Shown: positions 32,801 to 45,899, numbered from the stretch's first letter. The stretch: 64,000 nt of DNA from Phaffia rhodozyma (GCA_014706385.1 JACGZH010000010.1:248001-312000), one strand, 5' to 3'. The notes: generated by a model from the sequence alone, not told the origin. Made by a program: numbers and translations.

Positions 32801-35800
32801 GTATCTCTTGGACTCAAGTGTGGGACAACCTACAGAGGATGCAGTAGACAAGGTTCTTAGCTCCATCAAGGAGCGTACGCCTAACGTCAAATCACTTTTG
32901 TGGGTGAACTTGAGAGAAGAGCCTCTGGTAGTAAGTATAAGCTCTGTTGATGCGATGCTTGTTTCTGTTCTGGGACTTACTATGTCTTGTCCACCATAGT
33001 ACATCAACGGCCACCCCTTCTGTCTTCGAAAAGAGAGTTTATCACTTCGTAATATGAAGGTACACAAGTCTCGTTCTTCCTGCTTGAAAAACTTCGTCTG
33101 ACTTACTGATCACCATATTACGATAGGATTACTCTGGTGTTTCGGCGTCCAGACTTGAAGCTTTGGAAGACAGACTAAAAAGTGATGTTGAGACAGAGTT
33201 GAAGGTATTTGAGGGCAGGTTAGTCGACATTGTCCTTGCTTCATGCATCTTTCTGGCCTCCCGCTCATCATATGCCATTATCTGCTTTAGCTTACTCCTA
33301 CATTCTGAGACTTCTGATGGATCTGTGGTTCCCGTCTGGGATGACTGTGACGAGGGATCTATCGCATCCGTTCGGGAGATCATGGAAGAGAAGGATCATT
33401 CACAATCACAGCTACAGCTTACTTTTAAAAGACTTCCGCTTAGTAGGTTCTCGATTACTGACGTCAATTCGGTTGTCTTGTATTGGCTCTAGTATCTGAT
33501 GTCTTTTCTACTCATGTTTTATCACAGCGTCTGAGCAACCTCTCGATTTTGCTGATATCAGTACTTTAACCCAGCTCGTCCTCCGAACGGATCTGGAAGA
33601 AACCGCTATTGTACTAAACGATCAACTAGGCCGAGGAAGGGTATGTTTATCATCTATTCTTACCATCAGGGATCGCCCTTCTCACCGGATATTTACCTAT
33701 TTAATATCCCTGGATCCATTTCATCTACACAGTCAACTATTTCATCAGTTATAATTTTGCTTACCAAAGAATGGCTTGAGAAACACCGAGCCAACTCCTC
33801 CTCCGACGGTCATAACTTGGATGTTCCTCAGGCCGAAGAAGAGGACGCTGTGGTCCAAGGTGAATCGATCGTGCGACGATCTCGTCCAATTCGACAACAT
33901 TCTCCTCGAGGACGAACTACCTCTCGAGCGGCATCTGTACTACCTACGAATAAGGCGAGTAAGGCTATGTCGTGGCAGGTCATCAATAGCCTGCTTCGAG
34001 TTGTCCGAAATGGACTAGAAGTCAAATTGGTAAGTCTGTTCCCAGTCGCCAACATCCTGTTTGAAATGCTGATCAGGATTGTAATAATTAGGCCGTGGAC
34101 GAAGCCATCGATAAAGCTGGTCAGAACATCAACTTACGAGACTGTATCGAGGACGCACGGTCCAAGGCAACGGAGGCGACATCAGCAGAGCTTCGAAACA
34201 AGTATACACAGCAGGGAGTTTACCATTTGCGACGTTACTTCCAGCTTGTGCTTGTGAGTAAACCTTATCGATATCCACTCTGACTCAATGGAGATCAAAG
34301 AACAGATATTTATATATGCTCATCTGATCGGGTATTTACATGAACAGTACCAAGCATACTTAGAAGAAACCCATCCAGATACCTTTGAACAATTAGAGTC
34401 GTTCGAGTCCTTTGTCAGCAAGCGGCCAGTATTCAGCACGTTTGAGAAGGAGCTCAAAGAGGGTGGCCTCGAATCGCTTGCTCCGGTCACCCGACTGGTT
34501 CCTGCTGATGGGTTGGCAACCTCGGATGAAGTTCAAACTGCGGTGGCAAACCGAACAGGAATCATTCTGTCTGCGCTCACGATCCTCAAGTCAGACTTCT
34601 TTAAGAACCTTCAAAAGCTATCACTTCCTGAGCGAGTGGAAGGAGCGGCCAATTATAGACGGGTACCACTCACACTCGCGTTTGCGCCTCCAGCCGATGG
34701 AGGTGAGCAGACGAAGAAACTGACCGGCTGGTTAGATGATGGGCTGCATGCAGTGGGGACGGGTATGCCGAGTATTGATGGATTGAGGAATGCATTATAC
34801 AAGATGGACGCTGGACCTAAGGGCAGCCAGGTGGTTGCCTGGACTTCGCTAAGAGAGTAAGCCACCTTAAATTTCTGAAAGAAACAGCTAAATAATCATT
34901 CGTTCGTCCGTTGGCATCATTAGACATTAATATGTATACTCTTTCACAGGGAACCGGTCATCTATGTGGCCGGACGACCCCACGTACTACGTTTGGAATC
35001 CCGACCTCTCACTAATGTTGAGTGAGTCTACTTCATCTTAACAATTCCTTTGATTCAGGTTCTATCTCACTCATTTCCCATCGTGTGTAATCTTTTTGCA
35101 ACAGAGCTACAGGTATGCGCTATAATATCTGATACAAGGGCTAAATTCGAGACTGATTGATGTGTCTATATCAAGTAGGTATTACTACCGACGTCGTAGA
35201 GTCTATGGAAGTCTCCTTGAAGAAGGATGTTGTTGATGAAATCCGACGAAGTCAGGATGGTCGAATACTGCTTGTAAGCATTCTCTGAATTTTGATCCTT
35301 TCGGCTCAAAGCTTTTGTGTTGACAACATCTTCTTGTCCTGTTTCAAAGCATGACGAAGTGGAAGATGGCCAGGGAGGATTTGAGATCGTTCCAATTTGG
35401 GAAACTGTCAAGAAAGAGGATGTCATGACTCCTAAAGACGTCTACGAGCAAGTGCGCAGAGAAGGATTTATGGTCAACTGTGAGTTACTCTCCTTTCCAG
35501 CGACGATTTGTCCTGGCATCCGATTCTTGTATTGATTTGTTCCTCTTGATATAATGCTTGAAGATGCGCGAGTTGCCATCGTTAGTAAGATGCTTGTCGC
35601 TTAAGAGAGGAGATTCGGAGTGCTGATATATCCTTGCCCTCATCTGTATCACTACTTAGACCGATGAACAAGCGCCTCTTCCAGCAGCCCTTGATGCTCT
35701 TGTACACCGAGTGATTGATAGTCTTACGGTTAGATCCGACATGGTTTTCAACTGTCAGATGTAAGCCTGCCAACCCATAGAAGTCATTGAGGCTCGTTTC

Positions 35801-36631
35801 AAATCACAATCTAATTGTTCCTATGCATAAAATCCAGGGGACGAGGACGTACAACCACTGGTATGGTTGCCGCTTGCTTGATCTCTTCTGTCGTGAACGG
35901 AGACCGCGCTCTGGCGGAGAAAGATTCGAGATCCTCTGAATCTAGGCAAACAGATCCATACTTGAATGGTGTGTATTCCCCGTTGGCTTATCTTGGTTGG
36001 GTGTTCACATGTTCAGCTTGAACTGATACTCTTCTGTTTATCAATCCGTCTAGGCGAATACAAGATGATCTTGTCTCTAGTGGCTTTCTTACAATGGGGA
36101 CCACAAGCAAAGGCACTGGCCGATAGAGCGATCGATCAGATGGATGGTGTGCAAAACTTACGAAAGGCTGTCATGGACTACAAGGTAACACGATATCAAT
36201 CTGAATCTATCAATTTGCGAGACATATGTTCGGTCACTCACAATATTTGTCTTGTGTTTGGGAAAAACTCTTCTGTTGCTCTTTCATAGCTTAAAGCAGA
36301 GACTACTCCTCCTGGCGTCAAGCAGGCCAAGCTATTCGAGCTAGGGTGCAACTACCTCTATCGATGTATGTTGAACGTATTTACCTGTCCTTCACTTCTT
36401 CCTCCTCCCCCAGCTTTCTGATCTCCTGGCCGTGTCTTAATTGCTTCTTCTTCAACAGACGGGATGTTAGTTGTCCTCGCAGGTTTTTTGATTGAGCATC
36501 GAACGGAGCTGCGAAAAATGGTGACTCAGAAGTCGGGTCATGTAATGTTTGACGAAGAGATTTCGTTCCCTAAGTGGTTGTGTGAGCACAAGGAAATAAC
36601 CTCGACTCTAGCCCGTCGAAGTTTGGCGTAA
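29892..36631 (+). CDS. paladin-like protein with three PTP-like phytase (inositol hexakisphosphate) domains
   Basis: Very large gene (6.7 kb, about 25 short introns). ATG at 29892 (MELDRKSNSKPETVLFKM). Three similar units each contain a REEPxxYIxGRPFxLR lead-in: STREEPILYISGRPFVLR, NLREEPLVYINGHPFCLR and SLREEPVIYVAGRPHVLR. Each is followed by a P-loop. Unit 1 has NCGMGVVRTTFAM (31000s), unit 2 NDQLGRGR (33617-33640) and unit 3 NCQMGRGRTTTGM (35840s). Thus Cys and Arg of CX5R are present in units 1 and 3, while unit 2 has Asp for Cys. Each unit ends with an elongated helical region (KYFFMISFAAFIED; FELGCNYLYRYGMLVV). Animal paladin (PALD1) has been linked to phosphoinositide and signalling control; the fungal role is unknown. 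The last exon ends SLARRSLA-like at 36631. Confidence 0.85.
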
Positions 36632-36843
36632 GGATATAGGGGGAAGGTGAAATTTTTGAATGTAAAAATAGAAAATACTTGATGTTGATGTAGCTTCGGT
36701 TCGACAATGTATACGACTGAATCTCCCTCTTCCAATGTTGCTTCTATTTGTACATCGACCAGACCAAGTAGACCCACTTTAGTATCCTGCAAAGACATAT
36801 ATACGAAGATTAACCGACCGATCATCAACAAAAAAGCAACGTC

Positions 36844-38588
36844 TCATACATCAAACTCTAAATCAAATTCTTCTTCGTATCCTTCTCCTTCATCTCCTTC
36901 ATCTTCCGTCTCGGACGGGTGAAGATCAGTGTGGGCCGTATCGGTCGAAGAGGATAAGGGTTGCAGCAGTGTTCGTTTGTTAGGTCTTGTTTCCCGTGGC
37001 TCCTTCCTTCTCTCGACAAACACATCATCTCTTCGCATAGTCGGTTCTGTTATCTCCTTCTTCACATCCTGCTGGTGATGCTGTTGTCGCTGCAGCTGCA
37101 GCCGTTGAGAGTAATCTATCCCACCTGAGCCATCGTCTACTTTGTTAGTTGGATCAATACTTGGGGCTGTCAAACTTGGAGAAACGCAACGTGGCTGTTC
37201 AATGGACCCTTCCACTTCGACTTCATCTTGAATCTTAGGCTCCATTTCATCGTCCGATGGAGGAACGACGTCAACATCAACGTCGTTATCGACATCGGTA
37301 TTGGTATAGATCGGTGGTTGGCTGGACGAGGGTTTATAATCGGCTGATACAGGGATGTCGACCATAGTTCTCGACAGGTTCTCTGTTTGAGGTGGAGAGC
37401 CTGGATCCACCGAGTTGACATTGTTTCTCGGTTCAGGTGCAATCTCGACCTCCGCTGAATCTCCTCGGACACGTTTCCTACTTAGGAATCTCGATTCCAA
37501 GACAGATGCAGAGACAGAGATAGGAGGATCGTCCCTCAGACTAGGCCGTTTGAGCGGTCGAACAACCCCAGCCGGAAAAGACTGGTCATGGGAAGAGATT
37601 GCCGGAGTCGGTGTTAGAAACGCCGATGAAAAAGTTGAGGATGGATGTGCATAGAGTCGTTCCAGCTGACTGCTCAATTTGTCGCAGATCGTATCCATAG
37701 GTATATGTACATGTACTGGAGGAAGCGATGGCGGAAATGATCCTGTTTCCCTGTGCAGAGGCGCAGGAGAAGAAACTGAAGGAGACGAGAGACGAGAGAC
37801 AATCGCTTGAAGAGCAGTTGATGTTAAATGGAGTTGATCCACTTGGCTATTTAAGGATTTTTGAAGTTCTTCTTGTGACTGTGTAGTTCTAGATAATCTG
37901 TCAGCTCACAGTTGTCTTATACAGAGAATACTAGGCCTGAGATCGAACTGACGGCCTGTAATCTAGCCATACTAGACTCTATGGCGAGCAATCTCTCGTT
38001 TGTTTGACGAGTTTTATCCTCCAAAGTTTCCATTGACTTAGCTGCTCTTCGTTCGTTCACATAGGAACAATTTCAGCAGGCTTGAACGGAAACCCCATTT
38101 CAGAAAGGCCTGTATTGAAAGATACACTTACCTGTCGCGTTTGTCGACTGACAGACAGTATTCATTTCTTGTCTCCAACTACCGATCAGTTCCTTTACTT
38201 GGTCTCTTTGCAGTCGGTTGTCTCTGGCGGTCTGGTTGAGTGATTCGGTGAAGCTTTCGATTAGGTATACAGTATCTGTTTGTTCAATTTTGGAAGACAG
38301 GTAAGAGACAACGCGCATATAGTCATCTCTGTGTGTTCCGAACAGCCGGATGAACGGAATAAAGATTATTCGAACCTCCTAATCTGGATTTGACAGAAGA
38401 GATGAAGAACAAGATATCAAACAAGATAGATGAACGAGTGATGTCAGGCCTTGTCAAGGTAGTATATAAATGGAATAAAGACAAGAGGAAGAACAAGTCG
38501 CTACGTACGTCCCTCTGATTCGAGCAATGTCTTTCGTCGACCGGCTTATCGCATGAGATGTTCTATCAGGTGAGGGAGGCAACGACAT
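36844..38588 (-). CDS. unrecognised coiled-coil protein with Ser/Pro and acidic C-terminus
   Basis: Start is ATG at 38588 (MSLPPSPDRTSHAISRSTKD); the exon joins in frame to TDDYMRVVSYLSSKIEQTD (from about 38310), then KELIGSWRQEMNTVC, then AAKSMETLEDKTRQTNERLL and a long last exon from QVDQLHLTSTALQAIVSRLS to a stop at 36844. The first half is predicted coiled coil with heptad-like Leu/Ile; the second half is disordered with Ser/Pro, Gln and acidic blocks (SETEDEGDEGEGYEEEFDLE). I do not recognise the family. A possible extra C-terminal exon begins after a CAG near 36798 (DTKVGLLGLVDVQIEATLEE), using GTATGA after EFD as donor; it would overlap the paladin 3' end antisense. Confidence 0.6.
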
Positions 38589-38808
38589 CGTACGGTCGGA
38601 TCGATTTAAAATGGAAACGAGATCAAGTAGAGATGGCTGTTAACGGCTACGTAGGATGATCCCGTCAATCGAAATCGTGTCGACACCGATGAAGATTAGA
38701 GAAAGCTGTCAGTCAACCCTGGCTTCGGAGGGACGGTCAGCTCTCAAGATTGGACAATGAATGGACACCATCAAGATGATTGGCAAGATAGAGAGTCTGG
38801 AAGTCTGT

Positions 38809-40357
38809 TCATGGATAGCCTCTGTTTCTGTATCCTCCTTGTGATCTGTCGTCATCCCTCTCTCGGCGTCTATCATGAGTTTCTCTCGATCTCGCGTTGT
38901 CCCCGTCGTCGTACCTACTCCGTTCCCTGTCTCGTTCGAGCCTGCTTCCTCTCCTCTCCTCGTCTCTCACTCTATCTCTGTCTCGCTCTCTGTCCCTATA
39001 GTCTCGAGAATAAGGGTGAGAAGATCGGTCGTCTCTTCTTCTTGGTGGCGGCGACTGAGGGAGAGGAGATCTTGAGCTAACGCGCCTTGAGGATACGGGC
39101 GAACGCGAATCCCTTCTAGTCCGAGTGGCGAGTGTGTGCACCGGTCGTCTCACATCGCGATCGCGATCGTCGTCGCGGTGATAGGTCAATCTCGAGGACG
39201 GAGCGGATACAGGCGATCTGGATGGAGAATATTTGTGGGTTAACGAAGAGGAGCCTGCTCGTTGTTGCTTCTTGGCTTCTTTCGCGAGCTCCTTTTCCCT
39301 CTTACGTTCTTTCTTCTCAGCCTTTTCCTCCTTGGATCGATGGTGATGCTTGGATGGCTTGTCTTTCTTGCTCGATGATAATGAACCCTCCAAAGCTTCT
39401 CGACGCTATAACAGATATACCCAAAACGAACAAGCCCAAATGAAAATACGTAGACATGAAGGTACGCAGTCAGAGGTGCGAATTAGACAGAGATGGGCAG
39501 ACAAAAAAAAAGAGAGAACACACCCTTTCCTCGAGGATGTAGTTTGCCATTGGGTCTTCCATATCCACATCGTCTTCATTCACGTCACCAGCGCCGACTC
39601 CGACTCTTGCGACAGAGGGTTCACCAACGAGAGCTGGCATGGCATTCATACTTTGCTCCTCAGCGTCCTCCATCTCACCCGTTTCGTCATTTCGCACCTT
39701 TGGCTGAGTGTATCCTTTCGTATGGTCGACCTGATTCAAGTGTAATTGTGATGAGCACGAGACATCATGGGGCACAAGACAATGAGACTACTCACCCGGA
39801 GAGTCCGACCAGCAACTTTGGATCCGTTCAGGTTGTCTACTGCAAGAACGGTGGATCGTTGATCAACATACATGACGAACGCAAATCCACGAGATGTACC
39901 CTTGTCCTGTTGGGCGCATTTTCAAGAGAGACAGCTTGAGCAAAGACAAGAGGAAGAAGCAACATTGTATGAGGAGAACTGGGCTGAGAATGAGGGCGAT
40001 GGAACGTACCTTGTCCTTGGGCAGATTCACGTCGGCGATCTCCCCGTACTGTGAGAAGACGGTGATGACATCGCCTTCGGTCATTTCGAATGGCAGGCCT
40101 CCAACAAAGATGTAAGCCGAGTCTAAAGTCAAAATAAAGCAGATGCGTTGAGGGATCAGTATCTTAGCAGAAAGAGGTTCAGAACCCAAGGCAACGGACC
40201 TTTGTAGTCATCGTGCCAAGAGCCCGCTCCACCTCGTTCGAGCTCTTTTTGGTTGATTTGGTTGATCTCTCGTACAACACTATGGGTGAGAAAGATTCTT
40301 CAAGAGGTCAGTATAGTATAAGAATGAGGAGATGGAAGGACTATGTACTGACTTCAT
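38809..40357 (-). CDS. IST3: RRM splicing factor of the RES complex (Ist3/RBMX2-like)
   Basis: Ist3/Snu17 (animal RBMX2) with Bud13 and Pml1 forms the RES complex of the activated spliceosome. ATG at 40357 gives only MN before an intron, then [26 protein letters not shown], the invariant N-terminus of this family. The RRM follows: [19 protein letters not shown] (RNP2), [15 protein letters not shown] and, after an intron, [18 protein letters not shown] (RNP1), then [19 protein letters not shown]. The C-terminal half is an extended Arg/Ser/Asp-rich (RS/RD) region, longer than in budding yeast and like that of RBMX2, ending at 38809. Five introns. The gene is head-to-head with RAE1 (323 bp apart). 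Confidence 0.92.
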
Positions 40358-40680
40358 CTGAATGATCAAAGCGAGATGGACGAGTGCAGGGAGAACGAGT
40401 GGGCGGGCTGAGACTAAGATAAGACTTCTATTCGAGCAATAGGGAAGATGAGAATTCATTAGAAAACTTGTTGTCTTCTCTGGTCAATACAAAACGGCCT
40501 GATCGATATTTCAAAAATCATTAGGGAATTCTATAGTAAAAAAATAATCTAGCCGGCTTTTTTACGCCTTCCAAGTTCATCTTGTCTATCGTCCATCAGA
40601 CTCAACTCATCCAGAGACCTCAGTCTCTTTCAATCCTCTACTTTCTCTCTTCTCTACTTCATATATTCCTCTTTCTCTCA

Positions 40681-42865
40681 ATGGCTCTCGTCTTATCTAG
40701 TGCAGGGTCGACTCCTCCCGATTCAGATCTCGTTAACCCACCTTCGGACTCTGTCTCGGCCGTTTCGTTCAGTCCGACAGCCGATATCCTGGCCGTTTCA
40801 AGTTGGGATTCGACCGTGAGTTATGTTCATCCTTGTGGTCCAACCTATCCATAGCCTGCCTCTAGACGCACTTTCAAACGGAACGCTCGCCTGTTTCACC
40901 TTCTCTTCATCCCTATGTCTCCTTCCTCTTGTTTCTGGCCTCATTCGATCATCAATGATCTCTTCATTCACTTCTTGGCTGAGTAACAACATAAATGTTT
41001 GCCTTTCGCTTGCAATCCCCTTGGGAAACGAACAGGTTCGGCTATACGAGACTAATGCTCAAGGTCAATCCCAGGGCAAGGCAGAGTACAAGCATGAGGG
41101 CCCGGTCATGGATCTTTGTTGGGTACCTGTAAGAAACGGCTTCTGCCTCATACATGACTACTCAAGCGCTTTCCTGCTGACTCTCACGTGTCTGTCTTGG
41201 TGCTCTCGAATGAATGCATTCTTAGGATGGATCAAAAGTGATAAGCTGTGGGGCAGACAAAGCAGCGAGGATGTACGATCTAGCAACTGGACAAAGCTGT
41301 CAGTTGGTGTCACTAGCATCTCAGTTGCTATCTCGAAAGAATTCGAGCTCATCATCTCATTTCTTTGGCCTGGGTTTTGGGGCGCTTTAAACAGCTCAAG
41401 TCGCCGCCCACGATGCTCCCATCAGATCTTGCAGATACGTGCCTCAGGCGAATGGCAGTGGCTTCTTGGTCACCGGTAGTTGGGATAAGACGTTGAAGGT
41501 CAGTTGTATCTCATACTTAATCGCTCCTTTACAACGGACGTGTCAAGCTGACAAAGGTGGCTCTTCTGTTTGCAGTACTGGGATCTAAGAACACGTACGT
41601 CCTTCTCTTCTTTCACTCTTTATGAGGCCTTATCTGGTTTCGAGAAAGCTCTCCTAAACTGATGATTCGTTCGATCTAACCGGAAACAACCTTTACAGCA
41701 AACCCTGTGTCTACTGTGACGCTACCCGATAAGGTTTAGTAAGTGACATAAAAAGAAGCCAACCGCCTCGTCTTCATTTTCCATTCTCATCAGATTTCTT
41801 ATTGCCTTCCTTTGAAATAATTACTCCTACAGCACGCTAGATGTCGTCCATCCGTTGATGGTTGTCGGTTGTGCCAACAAATCTATCCAAATCTTCGATC
41901 TCAACAATCCGGGAGTGATCTTCAAGGTGTGTTCTCGATTGTCTGCTCTGTTCAAAATTTTCTTTTTACTGCAGTATCTTATATTAAAATTATCATCACC
42001 CAATCCTCCCTCCTGCCACTCCAATTTTCCAGAGTCAAGAGAGTCCACTAAAACATCAGACAAGAGTAGTCTCCTGCTTCCCCACTGCCAAAGGGTTCGC
42101 GGTAGGAAGTATAGAAGGCAGAGTCGCCATCCAGTACGTTCCGTTCTCCTCTCCTTTCCTGATCGATGAACGCGCGCGCGTGTAGAGAAGGATAATTAAC
42201 GAACAGAATGCTGACTGTTCCTATGCTCTTCCTCTTCTCTTCCTTTGTTTTCGTAAAGACACATGGACAAGGATGCGTCGTCGAAAAACTTTTCGTTCAA
42301 GTGTCATCGATTGCCGGACGCTCCTAAGGCTGGTGAACAGGTCGCCGTTCACAGTCAGTCTTCATCGCCCTTCTTTCTCTTACCTTCTCCGAAACATGGA
42401 ACTGATCTTATGCTCTCTTAAATAACAGGTGTCAACGCGATGGCGTTTCATAGAACCCTAGGCACATTCGCTACTGCTGGTTCTGATGGGCGAATCACTT
42501 TCTGGGATCATGAGAACAGGTCGAAATTGAAGAGTGGGTTTCGTTTCATATTTCATCCTTACGACTGAACCATGCCCGCATATCAACATCCCCTTCGATT
42601 CTGACCCTCTCCCCTCCCCTCTATTCGCTTCTCCATAGCACTCGACGCAGCATCCCTCTCCCAAAACCCAACGGTGCCTACTCCTCCTTCTCAAGCGACA
42701 CCCATCGTCTCCCTTTCTTTCAACAGTTCCCATTCAATCCTAGCAGCCGGTATCTCCTACGACTGGGGTAAAGGTCATGGCGGAAACACTCCGAGCACTC
42801 AGACCAGGGTGAGGTTGCATATGGTGAAGCATGAGGAGGTCAACCCGAAAAACCGGGCGAGGTAG
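40681..42865 (+). CDS. RAE1: mRNA export WD40 protein RAE1/Gle2
   Basis: Rae1/Gle2 is a seven-bladed WD40 protein at the nuclear pore that binds the GLEBS motif of Nup98 and acts in mRNA export and spindle function. ATG at 40681 (MALVLSSAG). Blade sequences run [48 protein letters not shown], a later [20 protein letters not shown] with [34 protein letters not shown], then [46 protein letters not shown] and the final [14 protein letters not shown] motif, characteristic of Rae1. Eight or so introns, some with repeats such as CGCGCGCGCG at 42172. Stop at 42865. Intact by motif order. Confidence 0.93.
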
Positions 42866-43083
42866 TCTGTTTCTACAGAATGGGCTGAGAAGGAATAGTT
42901 TACTCTTCATCTAAAAACCAAGTCATTCATCATAATATGCACTTGATTTTGTTTCAGTCTACTTTCTCTTGTCTTAAAGACTCGTTTGGCTAGGATGTGA
43001 GGTAGGATAAACATGGATACAAGGAAATGGGAAGAGCGATAACCTATAATGCGAAAAAAGGGAGGGACAAGGAAGAAAAAAAC

Positions 43084-45389
43084 TCAAAAGTCCATCTCGT
43101 CATCCTCATCGACATCCGCTCCCTCGGCAATCTCCTGAGCGAGTTCTCTCGCATGTGCCCTTGCCTCTGCTCCTTGATCAAGATCTTTTCGGTGAGCGTT
43201 CAACGGGAAACGCATTGCCTTGACGGACTCGTTGTGAAGACTTTTGGGGGAAAAGAGAAGGCAGAACAAGAGTCAACAGGATGTTATACAAGCAGATCTT
43301 CGAGGATATGCAAAAGTAAAAAGTTTGAAGGAAAATACTAACTCTAGGCAAAACTGGATTCGCTTCGCGAATACTCCTCTCGGCTCTCCACTCTCCAACA
43401 CACCTTCCGTCTTGCCACAAACCATCCATCCTTTCTCGTGATCGACCCCAACCCCGGCACCTAGCACCCCATCTCTAACGGCCTTGGTGACAACATATTC
43501 TGCGTCCTGCTCGTTGTCCAACTGAAGCTTCACACAGATTTCTCGTAGCGATATCCGGGCATAAGCCAATGAGATTTGATGGAGAGCCGTCTTAAGAACG
43601 TTGTGTCGGAGGCGAAGAATGAGAGTCGAAGTCGAGTCTTGTTGGAATGTGGCCGAGTGGGTGGATAGCGCGGTCTGGAAAGCGGACAAGTCTCCCGATC
43701 GGACAGCTAATGTTGGTGGTACAGAGAGACTCAGTCAAGTTTCAAGTGTTCAAGATTACCACAAGAAGCAAAGGACGAAGATATACCTTGGACGATCTGG
43801 AAATAAGGCACCAAAGCAGTCTTTAACACGGGTAATCGGAATGTTGATCGCTCTGGGATGTTTCCCATCAGCAGATCTACCACAATGAAGAACTTGTAGG
43901 CCTAGCAAAGACGGGTAGATCGAATATCATGATGATGAGTGGCATAGTACGGCAAGAGACAGCATGTAAAGCAGAGAAGGAACACACAGTCTGAAGGAAC
44001 CCAGGGGCGATATGAGCCGAGGGGGCTCGTCGAATAGCCTGCTGTAGATGAGCGTGGGCCTCTGTGTAGTTGAGTTGAACAGCCTTGATTCGGCCTACAA
44101 CGCGGTTTGCGCGTGTATACATCAGACCCTTCTTCGGTTAGATCTCAAATACATGTCGACCAGGTCAGAATCAGGAGAAAAAATTGGACTTGCCAAGATA
44201 ATACAAGTATCGAGCCAATTGAGCGTTGCCTGCGCTTTCTGGGAACACACTCTTACTGACCAGCTTATCTGCCTGATCTAACAAATTGTGGGCAAAGTAG
44301 TTTCGGAGTAGTAGGTTGATAAGTGTGGATTGAAGATCTTCGTCACGTCGGAGAGTAGCGTTTCGGTGAGCTTGCAAGAAAAGAGGTCGGAGCTCGGCTT
44401 CCTTAGATTGGAGCTCGTAGATTCGACCGAGATAGAAGTAGACCTTGGCAGAAAGGTGATCGAGTGACCGACGATTCAGACTCTGAATCAAATCAACTGT
44501 CTCATGAGCCACTTTTTCTGCCTATGATGTCAACATTCATCAAACACCACTTGTGGTTAGTGGCGGAGTTTTGCTATTCTTGTTCATTGACATGACACGA
44601 ACCTTGTCCAACGCCTTGGTGTCAATCAGAACTAGCGTGACCAACAATCGAAGATAAACGTCCGCTTCGGGTAGTATTTCTGTCACTTCCTTCTCCTTGC
44701 TCGAAGCAGCCACGGTGGCCGACGATGAACTAGCAGGCTCAGCGGGGGCTGATGAGGCATCGATATCCATCGACTCTTCCGAGGCGGGAGCTTCAGGAAG
44801 GATAGAGGCGAGACTAGACGCCGTTGAACTACCTGTGAACCAAAATATAGGCGAGTTATTCAGTTTCAAGGACGAGGAAACGGCCGAAGGCTCGATTGAT
44901 GACAATCCCTGTCTCCATCTCCTTGTTGATGATCCCTTCTATGAAGGCGATGTAATTTTCATCTTCAACTAGATCTTGACCAACAGGTTTCCTCATCATA
45001 CTTTCTCAGACCATCACGGCGGTCTCATTGTCTGGATAGAAACAAGAGCCGGTTGCTATCGAATGAGACAGAAAAGAGAAAGCAAATAACGAACTCTTCG
45101 GATAACTTTCAACCAGGACCTCCTTCAATGCCTTCAAGCCGTCTCCTTTTGGCCCGCCCAACTTCTTTCTCAGTGTCGTCAAAGTTCTAAGAACTCTAGC
45201 CAGATACCTGGGCTCAAACGAACTGACTCCTCGATCGAGCAAGTCCAGGTTTGTCTCGAGCTCCTGCTTGATCGTCAAGGGTGCCTTCGGTTTGGGCTCA
45301 GCGGGCGTGATGGCGGATGGAGTGGAGCCCTTGGTTTCATCTTTGGCCGGAGGAACGATCTCCTTGGCGGGTGCTAGAGGGTCTGACAT
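43084..45389 (-). CDS. RPN3: 26S proteasome regulatory subunit RPN3 (PSMD3)
   Basis: Non-ATPase lid subunit of the 19S regulatory particle with a PCI domain. ATG at 45389 (MSDPLAPAKEIVPPAKDE); LTIKQELETNLDLLDRGVSS and RYLARVLRTLTTLRKKL match the family N-terminus. Middle exons encode EADVYLRLLVTLVLIDTKAL, AKVYFYLGRIYELQSKEAEL, HRNATLRRDEDLQSTLINLL, the TPR-like helices of the lid subunits. The PCI part gives LKTALHQISLAYARISLREI and KLQLDNEQDAEYVVTKAVRD, and the end is Asp/Glu-rich (EIAEGADVDEDDEMDF). Stop at 43084; about seven introns. It is convergent with RAE1 and divergent from the CFA20-domain gene. Confidence 0.93.
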
Positions 45390-45899
45390 TATCTCTGGAC
45401 GGTGAAGAAGAAACTAAAAAAAACAATGAAGCAACAAGAGATGGTGTACTATATGAACGTTGAGTGTGATGTGGAAGTATAGGGACAGAGTTTTCTCCAG
45501 TCACGGTTAGATGGGAAAACGAGGTTACACGTAGACGCTTTGCGTCACGTGCATCTCATTCAATCCAGCGTCGACCAGCATTGAACAGCTATCGTCCATC
45601 ATCCATCATCCATCATCCATCATCCATCATCCATCATCCATCGTCTCGTTCTGTCTCTGCCCGAGTGATGCAAAAGCGAGATCAGAAAGGTCTCTTGTCC
45701 TTTTCTTCGTCAGCGACCATCTCTTTCTCTGGACCAAAGGCATCTCTGGACGAGGCAGCAGCAGCAGTGACGGCGCGAGATTAGACTAATATTTTTTCTT
45801 GTAGTCTTTTCTGAGATCTGATACAAGCCGCTTCTATTATAAAGACGACAATCTTTTCTACTTGCTCTTCTTCTATCCATTCAACCATCCACGCTCAAT
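45390..45899. promoter_or_regulatory. divergent promoter RPN3 / CFA20 gene with CACGTG box
   Basis: A 510-bp space between head-to-head start codons. TCACGTGC with a CACGTG core is at 45546-45551 and a heptamer minisatellite at 45594-45642. I did not find the GGTGGCAAA proteasome element (Rpn4 site) known from budding yeast. Confidence 0.5.
45594..45642. repeat. heptamer minisatellite (ATCCATC)n
   Basis: Six exact tandem ATCCATC units (45601-45642) preceded by one degenerate GTCCATC unit. It lies in the space between RPN3 and the CFA20-domain gene, about 260 bp upstream of the ATG at 45900. Confidence 0.9.
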
